Origin: Eustoma russellianum
Lineage: Eukaryota > Streptophyta > Magnoliopsida > Gentianales > Gentianaceae
Assembly (NCBI GenBank): GCA_036186865.1
Contig: AP025042.1
Coordinates: forward strand, 12,455,545 to 12,519,544
Direction: 5' to 3'
Length of the DNA: 64,000 nt
Each line of letters opens with the position of its first letter. Within the stretch, counting starts at the first letter, position 1. A program made the position numbers and the translations under genes. The notes below the pieces were generated by a model. The model searched no databases, had not been told where the DNA came from, and saw only the letters and a program-made list of their open reading frames with translations. Below are positions 56,659-64,000 of the stretch, piece after piece.

Positions 56659-58039
56659 TGTTGCAGACAATCGATTTTGTACCAAGACGCAATCGTTCGG
56701 TGTGTACGTATGAAAACAGTAAACAGTAATTCAAACCCAGGACGAGTCGAGGACTTTGTCCTTAAGACGTATTGCTCCGGTATGCTGTGCCCAACCGGTA
56801 TTAGCAATCGTCTCCCAGGATACAACGGGTACTTGTTCAGTTGAGGGGCACTGCTGAACTTGAACTATAGCGAACCTTCTAGTGTCCTGACTTCTCTTGG
56901 ACGTGATGCAGAAAGTATGAAGAAGAATGCGAACTCAGAAGATGAGTGTGTATTTTGATTGCACACCCATCCTCTGTTTATATAGAGGGATCAGTTGGAA
57001 ATCGGTTTTTGTAGGAAGAATCGTGACCGTCGGATCATAACCGTAGATCGACTAGAGCCGTCAGATAAATACCTCCCGGCAGTTTTGGAAGCTTTTAATT
57101 ACAACCATTAGATGGAAAACCGAAATACAAAATTAAACCTGGAGCGTTAGATGAAAACCATATTCGGTTGGACGGTTAGATCAGTTTGAATTTTATCTGT
57201 TGGATCAAAGCTGCCTTTTCCGCCACCGTTAGATCAAAACCATATGATCTTCAGGAGACCGTTTGATTTAAATAATCACAACCGAACTTTTTGATTTACA
57301 TATCAAAACCGAACGTTTTGATTTTAAATAATCAAAATCGGACTTTTATTTTAAATACAACCGAACTTTTGATTTACATATCAAAACCGAATGTTTTGAT
57401 TTTAAATAATCAAAAATCGGATACAACCGTTTCGTTAATGGACCGGACCTGAACGGAGAGAATTTGGGCCCTGCGCAGCTAGGCCGGAAGCCTTTAAATT
57501 ATTTACAAAAAATAATTAATCTAAATGCCCAAATAAATTTTCTCCAAAAAGATAGAAACCGGCCCGGCCCACGAACCCACGAGCCATGAGCCCGAGTCGG
57601 CCAGACGGACAGACGGGCGACAGTGGCGTCGGCGCGCGTATGGCACTTTCTAGGTCTTCTCTCCGGCCAAAAACTTCTCATGCCCCAAGGTACATCTAAA
57701 GTGTCCACTCTAGCAATTTATAAGGTGGCTAAATAAGTCCAATTGTCCAATGTGGTATTCCTCCATAAGGGTGATGTGGCCTCCTAAGAATTGGACACAT
57801 CACCCATTAAATCATGTTTTCAATCTACTTTGAGCATTAATTTCTCATTCATCCGGTATCGTAATCGAGTGATTCCAAAGCCTAAAATTAACTACTCATT
57901 ATGCAGATAATTAAGGACCCATTAGTTTTTGATTTTCATTAACAGAAACTGATCATAATTAAGCTCAAAGTATGTTTCTAAACTAAGTTTTGCAACTTTC
58001 CTTGATGGGCCAAAGCCCAAACTTCCAATTCCTCCAACA
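56659..58039 (-). repeat. 3' LTR of the second copia element
   Basis: 1381 bp, from TGTTGCAGACAATC to CCTCCAACA on the + strand, next to a PPT. A TATA-like box (minus-strand CTATATAAAC) is at 56977-56986. It contains repeated CCGTTAGATNAAAACC-like motifs and a tandem duplication. Confidence 0.93.
57282..57428. repeat. Tandem duplication in the LTR U3 region
   Basis: 57282-57360 and 57361-57428 repeat the order CCGAACTTTT - GATTTACATATCAAAACC - GAACGTTTTGATTTTAAATA - ATCAAAA - TCGGA. The same arrangement is in the other LTR at about 63319-63465, so the duplication preceded insertion. U3 repeats can act as enhancers; here that is inference. Confidence 0.75.
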
Positions 58040-58050
58040 ATCCCCCACAT
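58040..58050 (-). other. Polypurine tract of the second copia element
   Basis: Minus strand ATGTGGGGGAT ends directly at the TGTTGG start of the 3' LTR. Shorter than usual but in the right place. Confidence 0.75.
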
Positions 58051-58937
58051 GAATGGAAATTAATGCAAATGCAGATGCAGACTCTAAGGAGAAGTCAGAC
58101 AAGAAAATGTTGCATCAGAAGAGGTAGCATTTGGCTTTGAACTTTTCATAGTGATGTACCATCGGATTCACTCAGCTAATTAGTGACTTGATGTCTTGAA
58201 CCAATCAGCCTTTGATGTGAACCTAGACAACGATACTCACACAACATTTCTTTTAACACCCTTTTGGCTCTCATGGTTGTATTCGTTTTGGCCATGAACA
58301 ATCTGGTTTCAGAAAGTGTTTTAGAGAAATCTTGCCTCACAGAGTTCTCATATAAGAGGCCCCACTTCACACTTACATAGGTGATTCCTATTAGGAGCAT
58401 TCTGCCATACCTCACTTGATGTATCAAGATATAGGACATCATTGAAAGCTTTAGCTTACCCTAAATATTCTCTACAGACAGCACTCTTATGTAACGGAAC
58501 GAGTAAGTGCTAAACTGAAACTTCATAACTTAGTTGTTCCATTAAACCAAGATTCTGTGATCTCCAGTCAACAAGGTTGGGTTACCATTACAAAGATTCT
58601 TGCATTATAGGCTTTAGTCCCATCCCCTTTGTCAATTTTGACGTCCGATCTCTAGGCAAGCCTTTTGTAAGAGGATCCGCAAGATTCTCCATTGATTTTA
58701 TGCAACCAATGGAAATCACACCATTAGAGATCAACTGTTTAATGGTGTTATGTCTTCGACGTATGTGTCGTGACTTACCATTGTAGATGTTGCTTTGAGC
58801 ACGTCCTATAACTGACTGGCTATCACAGTGTATGCTAATAGGAGCGATTGGCTTAGGTCAGCATGGAACATCTTCTAGGAAATTTCAAAGCCATTCAGCC
58901 TTTTCTCCAGCTTTGTCCAATGCTACAAACTTAGCTT
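58051..58937 (-). pseudogene. RNase H end and 3' untranslated part of the second copia element
   Basis: The minus strand contains the decayed end of RNase H: text corresponding to the AKFVALDKAGEKAEWL and PIAPISIHCDSQSV-type motifs can be followed across frames between about 58930 and 58700. The rest, to 58051, is untranslated sequence before the PPT with no further domain. Confidence 0.6.
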
Positions 58938-59640
58938 TCATAGTGGACAAATTTTTGCATGTTTGTTTTGTGGATTTCCACGACACAGCAGCACCACCAA
59001 CAGTAATAAGTATCCACTGGTGGACTTTGAGTCCTTAATGTCTGATATCCGATTCGCATCACAATATCCTTCTAATATTGCTGGATATCTTTTATAATGT
59101 AATCTAAGGTTCACTGTGTATTTCAGGTACCTCATCACTCTATTTAGAGCTTTCCAATGATCATCAATTGGATTACTGGTAAACCTGCTCAATTTTTTTA
59201 CTGAACAAGCTAAGTCTGGTCTTGTACAATTAGTTATGTACATCAGACTCCCGATTACCTGCGAGTACTTCAATTGAGCTACAGGTTTGCGTCGGTTTGT
59301 CCTTAAGTGTACACTTAAGTCAAGTGGGGTTTTTATTGGTTTTGTTTCAAATATATTGAATCGTTTGAGAACAGATTCAATATAATGAGTTTGCGACATA
59401 ACAATACCATCAGCCATCTGAGAAATTTGGCAACCCCCATGACCTTCATATCGAAATTCTATGTTAACATCTTCTTTGTATTTAAGATGATGTCATGAGT
59501 ACTGCCCATGATTAGCATGTCGTCTACATAGAGACATACTATCACATAGGCGTTTGGTGTGCTCTTGATGTATACACACTTGTTACACTCGTTGATCTTG
59601 AAACCATTTGACATCATTACCTGATCAAACTTTAAATGTC
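58938..59640 (-). pseudogene. Second copia element: RT palm and start of RNase H
   Basis: After the stop at 59639-59641 the frame gives NGFKINECNKCVY and the catalytic CLYVDDMLIMGS (about 59512-59547), then a TAG near 59460. The ORF 59417-58938 gives SQTHYIESVLKRFNI, VIGSLMYITNCTRPDLA and the RNase H start EGYCDANRISD..KSTSGYL. The active-site YVDD is intact, but stops and frame changes separate every block. Confidence 0.88.
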
Positions 59641-60700
59641 ATTGCTTGGGTGCTTTTTTAAGTCCGTACAGAGACTTAACAAGTCTACACACTTTCTTTT
59701 CTTGTCCTGGGACGACGAACCCTTTCGGTTGTTCCATATGAATCTCTTTCTCTAACTCACCATTCAGAAAGGCAGTCTTCACATTCATTTGATGGATTTC
59801 TAAGTTGTAGGCTGCAGCAATAGCCATCAGCATCCTGATGGAAGTGATCCTAGTCAGTGATGAGTAGGTGTCAAAGAAGTCAAATCCTTCTTTCTGTCAG
59901 TAGCCCTTGGCTACCAACATGGCCTTGTACTTGTCAATAGATCCAGCTTCTTTCAGTTTTTTCCTAAAAATCCACTTGCATCCGAGTGGTTTACTTCCTG
60001 GAGGAAGATCCACCAACTCCCAAGTGTGATTTTGAAGAATAGAATCTATCTCACTATTTACTGCCTCTTTCCAGAAAGGAGCTTCTGGAGTTGTCATTGC
60101 CTCAGAGAAAGATCTTGGCTCGTTTTCTACCATGTAGGTTAGAAAATCTGGTCCAAAAGATGTCAGTATTTTGGCTCGTTTGCTTTGACGAGTTTCCTCA
60201 GTTTCTTGAGGAGTCGTCTCATGCACTCGCTTACTAGTACTAGCTTCTTCATTTTTTTGTCTTTCTTCGGAAAGACATTTTCAAAGAACACTGCATTGCT
60301 CGACTCCACGACAACATTTTCATGTATCTCGGGAATGTCCGATTTGTGCACTAAGAATACGATATGCACTACTGTTTGTTGCATAACCTATGAATATGCA
60401 ATCAATTGTTTTAGGTCCAATTCTCACTTGTCTTGGTTTAGGTACAGCAACCTTCGCCAGACACCCCCACACTTTCAAGTATTTGTAACTAGGCTTATAG
60501 CCTTTCCAAGGTTCATGTGGGGTTTTATCCATCTTTTTAGAAGGAATCTTATTTAAAATGACGTTGGCAGAGAAAATTGCTTCTCCCCACAAGTTCTGAG
60601 GTAAACCCGAACTTATCAACATAGCATTCATCATTTCCTTTAGAGTACAGTTTTTGCATTCTGCAATACCATTAGATTGAGGTGAATATGGTGCAGTTAT
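59639..60700 (-). pseudogene. Second copia element: integrase C-terminal part and RT N-terminal part
   Basis: Piece 60634-60320: MMNAMLISSGLPQNLWGEA, KIPSKKMDKTPHE, LKVWGCLAKVAVP and TIDCIFIGYA, the copia integrase C-terminal region. Piece 60226-59897: MTTPEAPFWKEAVNSEIDSI, GSKPLGCKWIFRKKL and KAMLVAKGY (RT fingers). Piece 59833-59639: MNVKTAFLNGELEKEIHMEQ and VKSLYGLKKAPKQ, then a stop. The pieces lie in different frames. Confidence 0.9.
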
Positions 60701-60975
60701 TTGATGAATAACGCCATATTTTGAACAGAATTCATTAAACGATGCTCATATTCCCCGCCTCTATCACTTCGAATTGTTTTAATTTGGTTGCTAAGTTGAT
60801 TCTCAACTTCATTCTTATAATCTTTAAAAGCATCAATGGTCTCATCTTTGATACTTAGCAAATAAACATAACAGTATCTAGTGCAATTATCGATAAAAGT
60901 TACAAAATACTTTTTACCTCCTCTTGTTTGCACAATCTTGAAATCACACAAATCTGTATGAATTAAATCCAAGGG
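60697..60975 (-). pseudogene. Second copia element: integrase core
   Basis: In frame with the upstream Gag-protease ORF after a TAA at 60976-60978. Motifs LIHTDLCD (first Asp), FVTFIDNCTRYCYVYLL and TIRSDRGGEYEH (second Asp) are seen. A one-base loss near 60740 then shifts the frame; the third acidic residue sits downstream in another frame (SNGIAECKN, about 60670). Confidence 0.9.
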
Positions 60976-62482
60976 TTAAGTGTTTCGTTCCGTTGAAGAA
61001 AATGTTGCTTTTGCAATTTTTGCTTCAACGCATATTTGACATTTTTCATTATTAGTAAAGTCCAGTTTGGGTAATAACTCAAGATTAATCATTCGTTGTA
61101 TTGACTTATAATTAACATGTCCCAAACAAAAATGCCATAAACAAGAAGACTCAAGCATGTAAGCAGAAGAGGAAACAATTTTATTAGCCTCATTGGGTGC
61201 AACTTTCTTGGGTACAATCGTCATAACATTCAATTTAAACATGCTATCAATAAGGTACCCCTTTCCCAAATACAAGCCATTCTTAGAAAGAGTAAATTTG
61301 TTTGCCTCAAAAACTAGTATGAAACCATGACTGACTAGTAGAGCGCGAGATACCAAGTTTTTCCGGATGTCAGCAACATGTAACACATTCTGCAGGGTCA
61401 GCTCCCTTCCTGAGGTCAGTTTCAGAACCACCTTGCTCGATCCTTCAATCTTTGAGCTGTCGGAGTTTTCCATGAAGATTTGTTCATTATTTGTTGTGGG
61501 TACATAGTCATTGAACATTGTCCTGTTGGCACATACATGTCGAGTGGCCCCTGTGTCCACCCACCATTCACGCGGATTCCCCACTGCGTTGCACTCAGTC
61601 ACCACTATTCGGAGATTCAGATCTTCCATTGTGTCGACCAGATTTGCTTTTGCTTTGGTTTGATTTTGATTCTTTTTGGGCTTACGACAGTCACTACTGC
61701 GGTGCCCCGGTTTCCCACAGTTATAACACTTACCAGTGAACTCCTTTGCAATCTCCTTGCCCTTGATGAACACGCGCGAAGTGTTATTCTTCTTTTTCTT
61801 CTTTGCCTCAGCAACATAAGCCTTGGCTTGACTAGAGTGAGAGGTTGGCTTTCTCTCGGCACGACGATTGTCCTCCTCTATCCGAAGCCAGACAATCAAA
61901 TCTTCCATCTTCATTTCCTTTCGTTTGTGCTTGAAATAGCTCTTAAATTTCCTCCACAAATGAGGTAGCTTCTCAATTACAGCCGCAACTTGGAAAGATT
62001 CACTGAGCGTCATGCACTCCTCTTCCATTTCTGATACCAACATCTGTATTTCTTCCACCTGCGAAATGACAGTTTTGGAATCTAGCATTTTATAGTCGAG
62101 AAATTTACCAACTATTAACTTTTTTGTGCCAGCATCTTCTGTGCGATACTTTTTATCTAAAGTCAACCACAATGCTTTTGCAGTTTTAGAAGTACAAAAC
62201 ACACCATAGATAGTATTATCTAGGCGACTCAGAATGAGATTCACATAACAAAAATTAGTGTACGCCCATGCTTCAGCAGCTAAGGCATTCTGCATGTTCT
62301 AATTTTGATCCTCCACAGGTTCTACCACTGGTGGATCCTCGCTTAGCATCTTGGCCAAATGCCATCTTTTACTTCCATCTCCTGAAGAAAATGCCAGCAA
62401 ATTTTTACTTCCATCTCCTGAAGAAAATGCCAGCAAATTTATCTGGATTCTCCATGTGTGCAGCTGTAGCAGCCGGATTCAT
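60976..62482 (-). pseudogene. Second copia element: Gag, zinc knuckle, protease, integrase finger
   Basis: A likely Gag start is the ATG at 62482-62480 (MNPAATAAHMENPDKFAG), broken at once by two TAA codons in a duplicated 36-bp segment and by a frame change near 62300. From 62295 the frame is open for 439 codons: Gag body (AKALWLTLDKKYRTEDAGTK, FKSYFKHKRKEMKMEDLI), CCHC knuckle CYNCGKPGHRSSDC (about 61700), protease WWVDTGATRHVC (about 61540) and integrase finger LWHFCLGHVNYKS...CQIC. Confidence 0.92.
62367..62438. repeat. 36-bp tandem duplication in Gag leader
   Basis: TTTTACTTCCATCTCCTGAA and the following 16 bases at 62367-62402 are repeated at 62403-62438 without change. The unit is twelve codons on the minus strand, so the frame is kept, but each copy carries the same TAA where related Gags have a Gln-type codon. 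Confidence 0.9.
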
Positions 62483-62752
62483 CTGAGGCCCTCCGCTTGG
62501 GTCCAGGGGAACTGTGTTGTACGGCACACCAGCAGCAACGTTGTTGGTACTGTCAGGTGCAGACACAGAGTGTGCACCGTTAAAGCCTTGAACAAAGTTC
62601 GAGCTTTCGTTTTCTATTCTTGTTCATTTGATCAAAACGTACAGATCATAATAGAGTCGGATATAAGAAATGGGTAGAAAGAGACTTCAAATCAGTATGA
62701 ACACTGCTTTGCATACAGAATTTGAAAAACAGTATAGCAATTAATTGAATCA

Positions 62753-62882
62753 AATACGTCTTAAGATTGTTGGAGACAATCATTCCTGTATCAAGACCCA
62801 ATCGTTCGGTGTGTGCGTATGAAAATAGTAAACAGTAATTCAAACTCGGGCCAAGTCGATGACTCTGTCCTTAAGACGTATT
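62753..62882 (-). other. Inverted repeat linking the primer-binding position and the LTR
   Basis: AATACGTCTTAAG at 62753-62765, two bases inside the 5' LTR edge where a PBS belongs, is the exact reverse complement of CTTAAGACGTATT at 62870-62882 inside the LTR. The LTR copy is also present in the 3' LTR at 56761-56773. No tRNA-Met-type PBS is present. The core CTTAAG is itself palindromic, which raises the chance of coincidence. Confidence 0.55.
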
Positions 62883-64000
62883 GCTCCGGTATATTATGCC
62901 CATATGGCGTTAGCAATCGTCTCCCAGGATACAACGGGTACCTGTTCAGTTGAGCGGTACTGCTGAACCTGAACTACAGCAAACCTTCGAGTGTCTTGAT
63001 TTCTCTTGGACGTGATGCAGAAAGTATGAAGAAGAATGTGAACTCAGAAGATGAGTGTGTGTTTTGATTGCACACCCATCCTCTGTTTATATAGAGAGAT
63101 CGGTTGGAAATCAGTTTTCGCACGAAGAATCGTGACCGTCGGATCATAACCGTAGATCGACTAGAACCATCAGATGAAAACCTCCCGGCGCCTTTGGAAG
63201 GTTTAAATTACAGCCGTTAAATGGAAAACCGAAATATGGGATTAAAGCTGCCTTTTCCTCCGCCGTTAGATTAAAACCATTTGATCTTCAGGAGACCGTT
63301 TGATTTGAATAATCACAACCGAACTTTTTGATTTACATATCAAAACCGAAAGTTTTGATTTTAAATAATCAAAATCAGAATTTTATTTTAAATACAACTG
63401 AACTTTTTATTTATATATCAAAACCGAACGTTTTGATTTTAAATGATCAAAAATCGGATACAACCGTTTCGTTAATGGACCGGACCTGAACGGAGAGAAT
63501 TTGGGCCGCTACGCAGCTAGGCCTGAAGCCTTTAAATTATTTACAAAAAATAATTAATCCAAAAGCCCAAATAAATTTTCTCTAAAAAGATAGGAACCTG
63601 TCCAGCCCACGAACCCACGAGCCCGAGCCGAGCCGACCGGACAGCGACGGCGGCACGTGTGTGCGCGTGGCACTTTCTAGGTCTTCCCTCCGGTCAAAAA
63701 CTTATCATACCGCAAGGACACATCTAAAGTGTCCATTCTAGCCATTTATAAGGTGGCTAAATAAGTTCAATTGTCCAATGTAGTATTCCTCCATAAGGAT
63801 AATATGGCCTCCTAAGAATAGGACACATCACTCATAATCATGTTTTCCATCTACTTTGAGCATTAATTTCGCATTCACCCGGTATCGTAATCGAGTGATT
63901 CGAAAGCCTTAAATTAAGTACTCGTTACGTAGATAATTAAGGACCCATTAGTTTTCGATTTTCATTAACAGAAACTAATCATAATTAAGCTCAAAGTATG
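62768..64000 (-). repeat. 5' LTR of the second copia element, cut by window end
   Basis: Direct repeat of 56659-57974, with a deletion of about 80 bases near 63235-63240 relative to the left LTR and many substitutions. About 65 bases of the far end lie beyond the window. Confidence 0.92.
63086..63095 (-). promoter_or_regulatory. TATA box in the 5' LTR of the second copia element
   Basis: Minus strand CTATATAAAC, conserved in the other LTR at 56977-56986. It would place the RNA start near 63055, about 290 bases before the inner LTR edge. Confidence 0.55.

Larger units (their letters stand above)
56659..64000 (-). mobile_element. Second Ty1/copia element, minus strand, right end outside window
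   Basis: Left LTR 56659-58039 and the start of its partner at 62768 flank a minus-strand gag-pol in copia order (Gag, protease, integrase, RT, RNase H). At the window end the right LTR lacks only about 65 bases compared with the left. The LTRs show many substitutions and an indel of about 80 bases, so it is clearly older than the Sirevirus-like element. The coding region has at least six lesions. The left flanking pentamer is ACTTT; the right one is not visible. A normal tRNA PBS is missing next to 62768. Confidence 0.94.

Noticed and set aside
1..64000. Host protein-coding gene, tRNA, rRNA or CRISPR array
   Set aside because: Every long ORF block could be assigned to a LINE, Ty3 or copia element, and I saw no tRNA cloverleaf, rRNA text or regularly spaced repeats. 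A remote host exon in the non-coding stretches cannot be fully excluded by eye.

Overview
This window is a transposable-element-rich stretch of a plant nuclear genome. The evidence is six L1-type LINEs with plant-style architecture (ORF1 with a DUF4283-like domain and a zinc knuckle; ORF2 with endonuclease, reverse transcriptase, zf-RVT-like and C-terminal RNase H domains). There are also two Ty1/copia elements (one Sirevirus-like), one Ty3/gypsy element and older LTR debris. The composition is AT-rich. I see no host gene, tRNA, rRNA or CRISPR array. I cannot name the species; a flowering plant is the best guess.

Layout. LINE-A (1-5400, +, 5' end outside the window). Non-coding spacer 5401-6047. 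LINE-B (6055-12001, +) and LINE-C (12023-23530, +) lie head to tail in one AT-rich site. LINE-C ORF1 is split by a Ty3/gypsy element on the minus strand (12238-18037) that has lost gag and protease. A non-coding stretch and a (TA)n tract precede LINE-D (24671-41248, minus strand). LINE-D ORF2 is split by a Sirevirus-like copia element (26310-37113, minus strand) with 2508-bp LTRs, a PBS, a PPT and a perfect 5-bp target duplication. LINE-D and LINE-E (41287-47240, +) are head to head across a second (TA)n tract. LINE-E runs straight into LINE-F (47241-52786, +), which ends in a third TA/TG microsatellite. 52848-56658 is a mosaic of LTR-like sequence, short tandem duplications and a copia RNase H scrap. 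A second copia element (56659 to beyond 64000, minus strand) fills the right end.

How the parts work together. Each LINE would make one bicistronic RNA; four copies keep an ATGA (stop/start) overlap between ORF1 and ORF2, or an evident mutated form of it. All six carry, just after ORF2, a repeated module: a TATnnGGnTTGGC-like box, a stem-loop with a GTTGCC...GGCAAC-type stem, then a GGGTA-like box. All six end with a conserved CCTCCnCCATAAGTGAGGG-like block and AATAAA. Stem sequences differ between copies while pairing is mostly kept, which makes this module the most interesting signal here. All LINE and LTR-element ORFs carry stops or frameshifts, so nothing here looks autonomously active.

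All domain calls are by motif reading. No database search was possible, and identities quoted are by-eye counts.
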